64,000 nt of DNA, taken from positions 1 through 64,000 of IMG/VR virus record IMGVR_UViG_3300034279_001861. The stretch is one strand, 5' to 3'. The DNA comes from a virus. A program made the position numbers and the translations under genes. Shown here in pieces: positions 29,148 to 36,061 of the stretch (within the stretch, counting starts at the first letter, position 1; every line of letters starts with the position of its first letter). The notes under the pieces are model-generated. The model saw only the letters and a list, made by a program, of their open reading frames with translations. It ran no database searches and was not told the origin of the DNA.

Positions 29148-29516
29148 TTAAGGTGTTTTAATACGCCGCCGTAGCCATCGCCGTAGCCGTAGCCGTAGCC
29201 GTTGCCGTAGCCCCAGCCGTATCCGTCGCCGATATGTCTCAACGCTATACTTGCCTACAGCATAGCTCACAAGAGATGTAGGTTGCCAATCGAGGCTAGC
29301 ATAACTAAAATATTCATCACCTTTTTTGACCGTTTCACCTTCGTTTAAAAACCGATAGTCGTCGCCAACAACCCGCTTTGTCGTAAGCTTGGTTCTACAC
29401 CGACTTTCCGTTTTTACTTCGGAGCATGCTGCTAAAGCCGAAACCTTTGCAGCTGCTATTTTCGATGGCTTGGCGACATTGTAACTACCACCAAGCTTTC
29501 GCACTATTCTCGGCAT
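29148..29516 (-). CDS. Protein with a YRFLNEGE...GDEY module and a repeat-coded tail (122 aa)
   Basis: ATG 29516 (MPRIVRKLGGSYNVAKPSKI) has a basic Ala-rich start, then at about residues 50-95 DDYRFLNEGETVKKGDEYFS ... SLDWQPTS ... ETYRRRI, a module seen in phage and bacterial proteins (YR.L..GE....GDE) and related to module D of the large proteins here. The remaining residues (RLGLRQRLRLRLRRWLRRRI) are coded by a GCCGTA hexanucleotide repeat and look like repeat expansion rather than a folded domain. The frame stays open beyond the stop (see 28920-29147). Confidence 0.65.
   Translation of the reverse strand: MPRIVRKLGGSYNVAKPSKIAAAKVSALAACSEVKTESRCRTKLTTKRVVGDDYRFLNEGETVKKGDEYFSYASLDWQPTSLVSYAVGKYSVETYRRRIRLGLRQRLRLRLRRWLRRRIKTP
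29164..29232. repeat. GCCGTA hexanucleotide repeat tract
   Basis: About 69 bases made of units close to GCCGTA (GCCGTAGCCATC, GCCGTAGCCGTA, GCCGTTGCCGTA, GCCCCAGCCGTA). In one minus-strand frame it codes Gly-Tyr repeats (DGYGWGYGNGYGYGYGDGYG) and in the frame of the upstream gene Arg/Leu repeats. Such tracts change length by slippage in multiples of six, keeping phase. Confidence 0.85.
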
Positions 29517-29520
29517 GATT

Positions 29521-29841
29521 TCACCTGAAAAAAGTCCAGCCTTGACCTGGTAAAGCTTCTAACACGCGTTCTTTTGCTTCGGTTCGACTACCAGCCCTAA
29601 CAAAAACACGTATTTGGTTTTCATTGGCTGTATCGTCCGGTGAAAAAGCACAATACAGATTCGCAGGGCCACCCCAGTAAGCTCCACCGACATCGTAACA
29701 AGCGTCTTGAAATTGCACTTTCTGCAAGTGCAGTTTCTCTGGATCACCTTCAACCCAGTTTCTACGCCCCATATCGGCTCCCCAGCTCGAGTAACCTTTG
29801 TTAACAGGGAGTGCTAGAATTTTGTTGATACTTGCTGTCAT
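29521..29841 (-). CDS. Hypothetical protein with GGAYWG motif (106 aa)
   Basis: Start taken at ATG 29841 (MTASINKILALPVNKGYSSW), GAGGA 10 bases upstream; an upstream in-frame start at 29895 is possible. Contains KVQFQDACYDVGGAYWGGPA followed by a beta strand and RVFVRAGSRTEAKERVLEAL. The YDxGGAYWG...LY pattern recurs in small plasmid and phage proteins of unknown role. The 5' end overlaps the previous gene by 41 bases. Confidence 0.65.
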   Translation of the reverse strand: MTASINKILALPVNKGYSSWGADMGRRNWVEGDPEKLHLQKVQFQDACYDVGGAYWGGPANLYCAFSPDDTANENQIRVFVRAGSRTEAKERVLEALPGQGWTFFR

Positions 29842-30160
29842 CTGAAGATAATCCTCTATACTCAGGTCGCCTAATTCCGTATTTAAGAACAACAACGCTG
29901 TTGTCTTTCATTCGAACGTAGTTGTGATATTGCCTACAGAAAACCATCTTTTGATAGTCATACGAGTTGCGTATGCCGCGTTTTCGCCATTCGTTTTTAA
30001 TGGCTGCGTCAACATACTCGTCATTGAAACCAAAAGCGGCCACTTCTTCCGGGTCGATGCCGTGGGTTTTGACTTCTTCCCACATGTTTAAAACCAGAAG
30101 CAAGTGTTGTTGTTCTTCTGTTTTAGATCGCATCGAATCAATTATTTGATTAGCTGACAT
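29801..30160 (-). CDS. Hypothetical protein (119 aa)
   Basis: ATG 30160 (MSANQIIDSMRSKTEEQQHL) starts a helical N-terminal half (LLVLNMWEEVKTHGIDPEEV), then a basic region WRKRGIRNSYDYQKMVFC. The tail overlaps the next gene in another frame. No motif recognised. Confidence 0.6.
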   Translation of the reverse strand: MSANQIIDSMRSKTEEQQHLLLVLNMWEEVKTHGIDPEEVAAFGFNDEYVDAAIKNEWRKRGIRNSYDYQKMVFCRQYHNYVRMKDNSVVVLKYGIRRPEYRGLSSDDSKYQQNSSTPC

Positions 30161-30164
30161 GTTG

Positions 30165-30311
30165 TTACCCAATTACAAAACAAAGAACAACACCTACGCA
30201 TAAACCAAGAAACAAAACAGCTGCCGTAATAGCAAAAAATTCAAAGCTATTGGACGCTTTTTGCTGATCTTTATAGTCAAGTTCATCCTCAATGTCCTGT
30301 AGCGATTTCAT
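30165..30311 (-). CDS. Small tail-anchored membrane protein (48 aa)
   Basis: Start ATG 30311 (MKSLQDIEDELDYKDQQKAS) directly after AAAGGAAA; the longer open frame upstream is not needed. A charged N-terminal helix is followed by one hydrophobic segment (FFAITAAVLFLGLCVGVVLC) to the C-terminus. Overlaps the previous gene by 23 bases. Function unknown. Confidence 0.6.
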   Translation of the reverse strand: MKSLQDIEDELDYKDQQKASNSFEFFAITAAVLFLGLCVGVVLCFVIG

Positions 30312-30720
30312 GCTTTTCCTTTTTATCTTTCGGAATCGTGAGATTGTATCGGCGTGCCGCCTCAATGTAATGATAACGCAAATGCTCTACTGGTCGATTC
30401 CAACCGTCAGTAAAGGCATCTACGAGATCGTCGTGTAACATAGCCTGAAAGTCGTCTAAACTAGAGCGAAAGCGACCAACAACGTCTTGGTCGAAAAGTT
30501 CACAAAAATCGTTCTCTCTAACAACTTGGCCAAAAGACATTTCTTTACTTTTTAGTTTCTCAGCAACATCGTCTGGTAGAGATAAACCAATTGCACAGCG
30601 TCGTCCACACGGCGTTAAATACCAGCAACGACCGTCACGGAATGCTGGATTTTTTTTCTCTATAACAAAAGCCTGCCACGCTTTGTCAAATATCGATTGC
30701 AAAGTAATCTTTTCAATCAT
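30289..30720 (-). CDS. Paralogue of the next gene: KAWQAFVIE / GRRCAIGL family (143 aa)
   Basis: Start ATG 30720 (MIEKITLQSIFDKAWQAFVI) after AGGAGA. Shares with 30722-31135 the N-terminus (KITLQxIFDKAWQAF), the CGRRCAIGLSLPDDVAEKL block near residue 40 and the end YNLTIP, so the two are tandem duplicates. The CAxGLxLPD pattern belongs to a small family I have seen in phages and bacteria, function unknown. Confidence 0.75.
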   Translation of the reverse strand: MIEKITLQSIFDKAWQAFVIEKKNPAFRDGRCWYLTPCGRRCAIGLSLPDDVAEKLKSKEMSFGQVVRENDFCELFDQDVVGRFRSSLDDFQAMLHDDLVDAFTDGWNRPVEHLRYHYIEAARRYNLTIPKDKKEKHEIATGH

Positions 30721-30721
30721 T

Positions 30722-31135
30722 TTATTCTCCTGGAATTGTAAGTCCATACGCTACAGCTACGTCTTTGTATCTTTCTTTAAGCTCGTATGTCGAATATTTC
30801 CAAACGCCTTTTTCTTGTAATTCATCGTGCAATTTACTTTGAAAATTAGTCAGTAAATCTTCAGCCAGAGTTGTAACACTATCATCGAAAATATATCGAT
30901 AATGTTCGTATTTGTGTGCAAGACAGCCGAAACTCACCATTTTACCCGCTAAAGCTGTGACAACTGAATCCGGCAAAGCTAAGCCTACGGCACAACGCCG
31001 CCCATCTTCGGTCGAGTAGCGACAAATATATCTGCCTTCGTCCGCGTCAAATTCAGCCGCAGGGGGCCTGTCTTCAACAATAAAAGCCTGCCATGCTTTG
31101 TCAAATATCATTTGTAGCGTAATCTTTTCGTCCAA
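30722..31135 (-). CDS. Paralogue of the previous gene: KAWQAFIVE / GRRCAVGL family (137 aa)
   Basis: Begins with TTG after AGGAGG at 6 bases (MDEKITLQMIFDKAWQAFIV). Carries EDGRRCAVGLALPDSVVTAL near residue 45 and ends VAYGLTIPGE, parallel to the neighbour at 30289-30720. A small GC-rich hairpin sits just upstream of the ribosome site. No catalytic residues are evident. Confidence 0.75.
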   Translation of the reverse strand: MDEKITLQMIFDKAWQAFIVEDRPPAAEFDADEGRYICRYSTEDGRRCAVGLALPDSVVTALAGKMVSFGCLAHKYEHYRYIFDDSVTTLAEDLLTNFQSKLHDELQEKGVWKYSTYELKERYKDVAVAYGLTIPGE

Positions 31136-31147
31136 CGTAAGCCTCCT

Positions 31148-31163
31148 GCGGCCTCAAAGCCGC
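31148..31163 (-). promoter_or_regulatory. GC-rich hairpin next to a ribosome site
   Basis: Minus strand GCGGC-TTTGAG-GCCGC followed by AGGAGG and the TTG start at 31135. There is no U-run, so it is not a terminator; it may control access to the ribosome site or mark an RNA processing point. The bases 31164-31293 between it and the next gene hold nothing recognisable. Confidence 0.4.
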
Positions 31164-31293
31164 GTATCAATTAAAAGAAACAGGGTAGGGTTGTCGTCGG
31201 CTCTCAGTATCTCAAGATGCCGATAACGAATTCTAACTGCAATTCGACGGATTTTCATCGTCGTAGCTGTGTCGAAAAACGCTATAAACCTTT

Positions 31294-31614
31294 CTACCAC
31301 TCGTAGACATCCAAAGACACACAAACATTGGCGTCACAATCAAACCAAACGTAATCAAATTCAAGTTGCTTGGCTGCCCACAGTATCTTAGAAACATGCG
31401 GGTGACATTCTTCAAGCTCTGAATCACTAACACTGAACAGAAAGCCGTAATTGTTTTCCATGGTGCACTTACCGGCACACCACTGAGCAGCTTCCGAAGT
31501 GAGATGAGCTGTACTTAGCTCCAAAACTCGAGGGGTATCTAACCCCTCGAGATCGATTTTAACGTCAGACAATCGGTACTCACGATCTGGCACCCGGTAA
31601 AACGCTGTAAACAT
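31294..31614 (-). CDS. Hypothetical protein (106 aa)
   Basis: ATG 31614 (MFTAFYRVPDREYRLSDVKI) starts inside the 3' end of the PhoH remnant. The protein has WCAGKCTMENNYGFLFSVSD in the middle and ends FDCDANVCVSLDVYEW. Mixed alpha/beta, four Cys. No family recognised. Confidence 0.55.
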   Translation of the reverse strand: MFTAFYRVPDREYRLSDVKIDLEGLDTPRVLELSTAHLTSEAAQWCAGKCTMENNYGFLFSVSDSELEECHPHVSKILWAAKQLEFDYVWFDCDANVCVSLDVYEW

Positions 31615-31810
31615 CATTGATAACAGGGTGCCGCATGTTATCCGAGAAGTTGAAATACTGTATACCAACAGAATCAAGCTGGCTTACACAATCTAGAAAG
31701 AGCGGAAACTCGCCTGTTCTTCGCGTGTCCTGCGTAGGGTCACCACACAGAATCATTTTAGAAGTTTTACCCAATCGCGAAAAGCCTGCGTTTGTTGCCG
31801 GTTTAAACAG
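31580..31810 (-). pseudogene. PhoH-like ATPase, C-terminal remnant
   Basis: The reading frame LFKPATNAGFSRLGKTSKMI followed by LCGDPTQDTRRTGEFPLFLD and IQYFNFSDNMRHPVINDVYS matches the last part of PhoH-like proteins (TRxGxxxKxIxCGDxxQxD ... IxFxxxDxxRHPLVxxxxxxY). The first two thirds, including the Walker A loop, are missing, and there is no start codon with a ribosome site. The frame is in phase with the gene upstream, from which it is separated by one TAG. It is a relic of an intact phoH that has been truncated or replaced at its 5' side. Confidence 0.7.
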
Positions 31811-32038
31811 CTAGTAGTCGTAACGGTTTAACTTAAGCCTGTAAAAGGTTCTTGCTCCCCAGTTTTGTAAATTATCAGGCTTGTTGCTTCGACAAGTATT
31901 ACAACTGTCGTAAAATTCGTTAGGCTTTTGGCTGGTTTTTCTAAAACTGGCCAAGAGCACCTCGCGATTACAAGTATTGCATTTTTTTGTTTCAGCGTCG
32001 TTTGCAAAGGTAGACGAGCTATCTTTTGTTTCTAGCAT
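31811..32038 (-). CDS. Small Cys4 zinc-knuckle protein (75 aa)
   Basis: MLETKDSSSTFANDAETKKC then CNTCNREVLLASFRKTSQKP and FYDSCNTCRSNKPDNLQNWG: two CxxC knuckles 20-odd residues apart, the layout of phage CxxC..F......CxxC zinc fingers. The TAG stop lies in phase with the PhoH remnant downstream. It may be a complete small gene or the result of a rearrangement that cut PhoH. Confidence 0.65.
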   Translation of the reverse strand: MLETKDSSSTFANDAETKKCNTCNREVLLASFRKTSQKPNEFYDSCNTCRSNKPDNLQNWGARTFYRLKLNRYDY

Positions 32039-32250
32039 GCTTCAGCTTCTTTCTGCATATCAAAAAACATACCTTCAACAGCTGCACCTAAAAACCAAGG
32101 GTCTTCCAGGTTTGCTTTTGAGGGTAACAAGACGCGAGCATTTCGCTTGCCGTCGCTGTTAACCCAATAAACTCTCAATGAAACCCCTAGCTTGTCTTTC
32201 ACAAGTTCTACTTTAGAATTTCTAGGTAGGTTTGACAGAATAAATGACAT
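32032..32250 (-). CDS. Hypothetical protein (72 aa)
   Basis: MSFILSNLPRNSKVELVKDK, a beta-rich region (VSLRVYWVNSDGKRNARVLL) and a helix at the end (GMFFDMQKEAEAC). Overlaps the next start by 7 bases. No family recognised. Confidence 0.6.
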   Translation of the reverse strand: MSFILSNLPRNSKVELVKDKLGVSLRVYWVNSDGKRNARVLLPSKANLEDPWFLGAAVEGMFFDMQKEAEAC

Positions 32251-32261
32251 GCTGTGCTTTC

Positions 32262-32621
32262 TTAGACTTCAACCAATTTGCAACGTGATTCCCATGCGTA
32301 GTACTGAGCTGAAATAGCTGCAGGCGTGCGTTTAAATCGCGTTGAAAGCTCCCTGGCCGTAGTCTGCGTAAATCTAATTTGCCGCATAAACATTCGCTTG
32401 AATTCTTTGTAAAGCAAACGCTTTTCAACTACCGTCCAATGTAGGTTAGACTTAGGTGGATTCCTTCTTGCCGCACGCTTGTCAGAGCTAGCAACCAGTA
32501 CATCGCCAGACTCCAAACTTACTTTAAGTATGGCGTAGATCAGTCTTTTTGTTTCCAAATCAGAATCAAGCACAGGTGCCGCGATACGTTCAAACTTCTT
32601 ACTGTGTAACTTCTTAAGCAT
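32262..32621 (-). CDS. SANT/Myb-like helix-turn-helix protein (119 aa)
   Basis: Start ATG 32621 (MLKKLHSKKFERIAAPVLDS) with GGAG 6 bases upstream. The C-terminal half HWTVVEKRLLYKEFKRMFMR ... TTARELSTRFKRTPAAISAQ has the layout of a Myb/SANT-type three-helix DNA-binding domain (W at start, aromatic/hydrophobic spacing, third helix RTPAAISAQYYAWE). It is basic overall. Likely a DNA-binding regulator or accessory factor. It lies right after a strong terminator. Confidence 0.65.
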   Translation of the reverse strand: MLKKLHSKKFERIAAPVLDSDLETKRLIYAILKVSLESGDVLVASSDKRAARRNPPKSNLHWTVVEKRLLYKEFKRMFMRQIRFTQTTARELSTRFKRTPAAISAQYYAWESRCKLVEV

Positions 32622-32633
32622 GTTTAACTCCAT

Positions 32634-32657
32634 AAAAAAAGACACCTTTCGGTGTCT
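32634..32657 (-). terminator. Rho-independent terminator next to a ribosome site
   Basis: Minus strand AGACACC-GAAA-GGTGTCT followed by seven T, a classic terminator with a GNRA tetraloop, then ATGGAGTTAAACATG where GGAG is the ribosome site for 32621. It ends the 32682-33098 transcript; readthrough would supply the next gene. Confidence 0.9.
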
Positions 32658-32681
32658 AAATTGAAACAAATGTTGATAAGC

Positions 32682-33098
32682 CTATTGGCTACGTTTGAAG
32701 CAAAAGTTAGCGTACTTCTGCTCTCGACTGATGCATACAGGTCTGTAACAGACTACAGAAAACTCGTCAGTTTCTATTGTCATGTTGTGAGTGTTGCCGA
32801 GTTTTGTAAAATTATCCTGTAGGCTGCGGAGAGCCGACGCATCTTTCTCGGAAGCAGTTGTAGCCGCTGCGAATTCCAAGCAGAAGTAGTTAGGTAAAGC
32901 ATCACCCTGTATCTGCAAAAACACTAAATCTGCTTTTAAGCTGAACTCTTCAACTTCGCCAGTGTTGAAATAGATTGTGACTTTTTCAGGTCTCTCGACT
33001 GACCTAAACCTGATAGGCCAGAAGTCATACGTGGGTTTTACTTTTTTGATTGGGGCTACCGCGACTTTTTTCTCAACCTGAATTGGCTCTGTTATCAT
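32682..33098 (-). CDS. Hypothetical protein (138 aa)
   Basis: MITEPIQVEKKVAVAPIKKV, a Pro/Lys-rich start, then a beta-rich domain with RPEKVTIYFNTGEVEEFSLK and DEFSVVCYRPVCISREQKY. AAGGAAGG ribosome site. It is followed by a terminator, so it ends a transcription unit that begins upstream. Not recognised. Confidence 0.65.
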   Translation of the reverse strand: MITEPIQVEKKVAVAPIKKVKPTYDFWPIRFRSVERPEKVTIYFNTGEVEEFSLKADLVFLQIQGDALPNYFCLEFAAATTASEKDASALRSLQDNFTKLGNTHNMTIETDEFSVVCYRPVCISREQKYANFCFKRSQ

Positions 33099-33111
33099 AA
33101 CCTTCCTTAGC

Positions 33112-33309
33112 CTACTTGCTTGACCTTCCCATTGTTATATTAGACTGTAAGCGTATCTCTTTGTTGTTAAACGTCCAGCATTCGCCGGTTTCGTCTACAA
33201 AAACTACCCACAGAAGATCGTGTTCTTGCGAGTAGTCTATAACAAAATGAGCAAAACCTTTACCCTTAGGCGTATCCAGCGGTAGGGGCGTGTGCAGCTG
33301 GCGTATCAT
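33112..33309 (-). CDS. Small hypothetical protein (65 aa)
   Basis: MIRQLHTPLPLDTPKGKGFA then HFVIDYSQEHDLLWVVFVDE, ending SNITMGRSSK. The TPKGKGxAHFVxDY...LWVVF.D..GExWTFxNxEIR pattern resembles a small beta-barrel family found in phages and bacteria. Its ATG overlaps the previous stop. Confidence 0.65.
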   Translation of the reverse strand: MIRQLHTPLPLDTPKGKGFAHFVIDYSQEHDLLWVVFVDETGECWTFNNKEIRLQSNITMGRSSK

Positions 33310-33614
33310 TGTCGGTTTATTGAAACGCTGCTATCTGGATTTGCCATAGCCCCGTCACCGTAACTTCCACCAACACGGTCTGGAAAAACTTGAACTTGCT
33401 CAAAGTTAGTGAGTTTAATTCCGACGTTGTCCGGTATGGTAAAAATCTCTGCGGGACGATGCAGTTTCAAATAATTTCTTGCAAACTCTAGAAATTTCAA
33501 GACGTCACTAGAAAGAGGCTGTGAATAGGCATTCGCCAACGCAGCCAGCAAATCTTTGGGGTTTTGGCCGGGAGCAGGTGAAGTCAAAAATGAACCGGTA
33601 GAATTTTCCGCCAA
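33306..33614 (-). CDS. Hypothetical protein (102 aa)
   Basis: Start TTG 33614 with a perfect GGAGG 10 bases upstream. MAENSTGSFLTSPAPGQNPK, a helical middle (VLKFLEFARNYLKLHRPAEI) and a Gly-rich end with DRVGGSYGDGAMANPDSS. Unknown. Confidence 0.55.
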   Translation of the reverse strand: MAENSTGSFLTSPAPGQNPKDLLAALANAYSQPLSSDVLKFLEFARNYLKLHRPAEIFTIPDNVGIKLTNFEQVQVFPDRVGGSYGDGAMANPDSSVSINRQ

Positions 33615-33668
33615 GGTGGGGGTACCTCCAAACGCTGTAGTAAAATTGACGATCGACTCTGAAAAAAA

Positions 33669-34244
33669 TTAAAAATCAACTGTAGCAACTGTTTTTTCCA
33701 ACTTTGACAGTTCCTTTACGTCCAGTTCTAACACGGTATCGAAAGATTTCAAGCGTTCTTCTGCCCTGTTAAGTGCAATATCTCTTATTTTTATTTCGAT
33801 ATCCGAAGGAATCAGATTGCAAGCATCTCTAATTGCTTTAACATCCTCGTCGTACGACGCTCTAACAAAAACTACGTTGTTAGAAAAAGGGCGAAACAAA
33901 TCTAGATAAGGTGCTATCAAAACGTCTACAAACGCAATCGGATGAAACTTTGAGAACTCAGCCACAAACGCACGTAAGCGTTGCACGACATCCCGTGAGT
34001 AATACTGGATAAACTGCACAGGGTACGCCGTTTCGCCGGAGAATATCGAACCAAGAAGCGCTATAAGTTCTTTGTTCCTACAAGTTTCAACAAAAAAATC
34101 GTGTTCTATTCTGTTTTTGGTGTAAAGCTGTTTATCGTGTAGAAACCGGTAGCCCGCTCTACGCAAAATAGGTATAGCTTGGCTCAGGTCTGCACCCGGA
34201 GTTCCTGTAACTATCAAATTCTGCCCGCTAAAAGTTGTTTCCAT
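33669..34244 (-). CDS. Hypothetical protein, loosely sulfotransferase/kinase-like (191 aa)
   Basis: The N-terminus LIVTGTPGADLSQAIPILRR has the look of a P-loop-type start as in sulfotransferases (GTPxSxTT...L), but the Gly-Lys-Ser is missing. Later VVFVRASYDEDVKAIRDACN could be the substrate-side region. The gene overlaps the following glycosyltransferase-like gene's stop codon, so it belongs to the same cluster. Assignment to the sulfotransferase fold is a guess. Confidence 0.5.
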   Translation of the reverse strand: METTFSGQNLIVTGTPGADLSQAIPILRRAGYRFLHDKQLYTKNRIEHDFFVETCRNKELIALLGSIFSGETAYPVQFIQYYSRDVVQRLRAFVAEFSKFHPIAFVDVLIAPYLDLFRPFSNNVVFVRASYDEDVKAIRDACNLIPSDIEIKIRDIALNRAEERLKSFDTVLELDVKELSKLEKTVATVDF

Positions 34245-35344
34245 TACGAGAGCTCCTGTGATAAAAACCTGGCAAATTCTTGTGCTTGCTTTTTGTGGTT
34301 GCTATAAGCGTTTTTCTGCAGCCCTTTCAAGCCAAGATCGTTCATGTTGATTGCTTGCGACAATGTCGTAGCCAAATCTTTAAAACAAACGATGCCCCTA
34401 GGATTGAACGTGTTAGAGACTACAGTGGGTACGAGCATCCCGGATAAACCACCAGATATGTAAGACCTTGCTGGTGGTATGTCGTGACATATAAGCGGTG
34501 TCCCACTCACCGCTAAATGCGGAATTAAGGCTCCGTGCTTAAATGAAGCACAGGCCAAATAAACCCAATCATGTAAGTAAGCCATCGCATGATACTGACT
34601 ATACGGCATCACACCGGCAAGCACAACGCGATCCTTGAAGGAAAGTTTCAGCTGATTTAAACGGCTTTTGTGTACCTTAGGTAATGATTTTTCAAGCAAA
34701 AAGGTAACTTTAAGCGTTTCGTGTTTTTTAAGTAGGGCTTCGAAAGTGGAAATCAACTCGTTACCAATATCCTGCGAAAAGTCTGATCCTAGAAGCACCA
34801 GCATTTTCACCTTGTCCTTATCGACTTTTCCTTGCTTCGGTACAAGTAGCTTATCCGCCGAACAAAGCGTTGACCAATTTCGATCAACTTCGAAATCTTT
34901 ACACTCTGAGCTCAACCACAGAGCAGAATCTCGATTAAGACAAATAGCTTTAGAGTTAAGCAGCAATTCTCCAAACAGCACTTCCTTACTACACCAGCCT
35001 GGAAAATACACGTGGTTAAGAGTACTGGTTTTACCTAGATTTTCAATGTGCGAATCCAGTTCGCTGGCTCTTTCGGTGTTCTCACCTACGGATTTTGCCG
35101 TAAGAAAAGTAAGCCTGTCTGGATAAAACCAAAACGCGTGCGTTAGATTTTCGTAAAGCTTAAGGCTTTTGTTGCTGTCTCTAATAACACGGTCATCCCA
35201 ATAGCAGTCTACGTTCCGTGCTACTGGCCCGTTAGATATGACTTTAACTGAATTGCCCAATCTAAGCATCCAATTTGCAAGCATAACAGCCGCAAGCGTC
35301 GTGTCGTTATGCTTGTAATCTACGTAGATACCTACTTTTAGCAT
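34244..35344 (-). CDS. Glycosyltransferase, GT-B fold (GT4-like)
   Basis: A 366-residue protein with an N-terminal Rossmann half (MLKVGIYVDYKHNDTTLAAV) and a C-terminal half of GT4 type: KMLVLLGSDFSQDIGNELIS, VTFLLEKSLPKVHKSRLNQL, DRVVLAGVMPYSQYHAMAYL, CASFKHGALIPHLAVSGTPL and GMLVPTV. The order and the GxLIPxLAxSGTPLI...GGLSGxLVP region match nucleotide-sugar binding in GT-B enzymes. Transfers a sugar from a nucleotide donor; the acceptor is unknown. Next to two further glycosyltransferase genes and the portal gene. Confidence 0.8.
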   Translation of the reverse strand: MLKVGIYVDYKHNDTTLAAVMLANWMLRLGNSVKVISNGPVARNVDCYWDDRVIRDSNKSLKLYENLTHAFWFYPDRLTFLTAKSVGENTERASELDSHIENLGKTSTLNHVYFPGWCSKEVLFGELLLNSKAICLNRDSALWLSSECKDFEVDRNWSTLCSADKLLVPKQGKVDKDKVKMLVLLGSDFSQDIGNELISTFEALLKKHETLKVTFLLEKSLPKVHKSRLNQLKLSFKDRVVLAGVMPYSQYHAMAYLHDWVYLACASFKHGALIPHLAVSGTPLICHDIPPARSYISGGLSGMLVPTVVSNTFNPRGIVCFKDLATTLSQAINMNDLGLKGLQKNAYSNHKKQAQEFARFLSQELS

Positions 35345-35353
35345 GTTTGTTGT

Positions 35354-36061
35354 CTAGCTACCGTGTGATATAAAACAAAAAAACGGCGAGTTTGCTCGGC
35401 AACCTGGAATGTGACCGTAAGGTATCTTTGTTTTCCAAGCAACGTAGTTAAAGCTAAGTTGATCTCTTAAGCTATGGTTGTCAAGCTCGTACCACCAATA
35501 CTGGTCAAACTTTAAACTGGCGTTTGTGTTTTTGCGTACAACACAAGCCGTCTCGACCAACCCATTAAACGCAGGATAGTCCATCTTACGGTAAAGCTCT
35601 ATCTGTCTCTTCATCAGTTCGGGGTTATCTTTCTTTAGTCGCAAGCACGCGTGAAGCTCTTGATAAATGCAACTTCTCTGCGGATGCTTGAAAGAAAAAA
35701 TGTCAACATTACGTGTTTTGTATACCGTAGCCTCGAGCAAATCGGACACAAACGTCTTAGCTGTTATTCGTTGCGACGCGTCCACCCAGATCGAAATATC
35801 TCCATGTTTAGTGATTATTCCAGGATGTAGTTTGTGCCAGCGAGCCGTTCGCGTTCTGCATAAAGAATGCTTCCAAGCTAGCGGTAAAACGTCCCACTCG
35901 ACACCTTCGCTTGTTACAACCTTACCTCGGCCCGACGTCTGCTTATCTGAGAAAACGACATATCTTACACCCGGTTCTGGTACATTAGCGGACGCAAAAA
36001 AAGTGCTGTCGAGCTTGTCGTAGCTGCCGGTTACACAGCTGTAAACGACGACATTAGTCAT
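35354..36061 (-). CDS. TOD1/MUCI70-type (DUF616) glycosyltransferase-like protein
   Basis: Start ATG 36061 (MTNVVVYSCVTGSYDKLDST) overlapping the previous stop (GATGACTAA). The sequence matches the DUF616/TOD1-MUCI70 pattern: YSCVTGSYDKL, VRYVVFSDKQ, RTRTARWHKLHPG, ISIWVDASQRI, FSFKHPQRSCIYQELHACL, YPAFNGLVETACVVRKN and DQLSFNYVAWKTK. The Asp in WVDAS and the Asp in DQLSF are the expected GT-A type active-site positions. In plants relatives act on cell-wall polysaccharides; in phages the target is unknown. About 235 residues, full length. Confidence 0.85.
   Translation of the reverse strand: MTNVVVYSCVTGSYDKLDSTFFASANVPEPGVRYVVFSDKQTSGRGKVVTSEGVEWDVLPLAWKHSLCRTRTARWHKLHPGIITKHGDISIWVDASQRITAKTFVSDLLEATVYKTRNVDIFSFKHPQRSCIYQELHACLRLKKDNPELMKRQIELYRKMDYPAFNGLVETACVVRKNTNASLKFDQYWWYELDNHSLRDQLSFNYVAWKTKIPYGHIPGCRANSPFFCFISHGS

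Noticed and set aside
29051-29242. Gly-Tyr repeat protein in another frame
   Set aside because: Starts with TTG, no ribosome site, and overlaps a gene with a recognisable module; the Gly-Tyr run is a by-product of the hexanucleotide repeat.
31233-31478. 81-codon frame overlapping 31294-31614
   Set aside because: No ribosome site and no protein-like pattern; considered a shadow frame.
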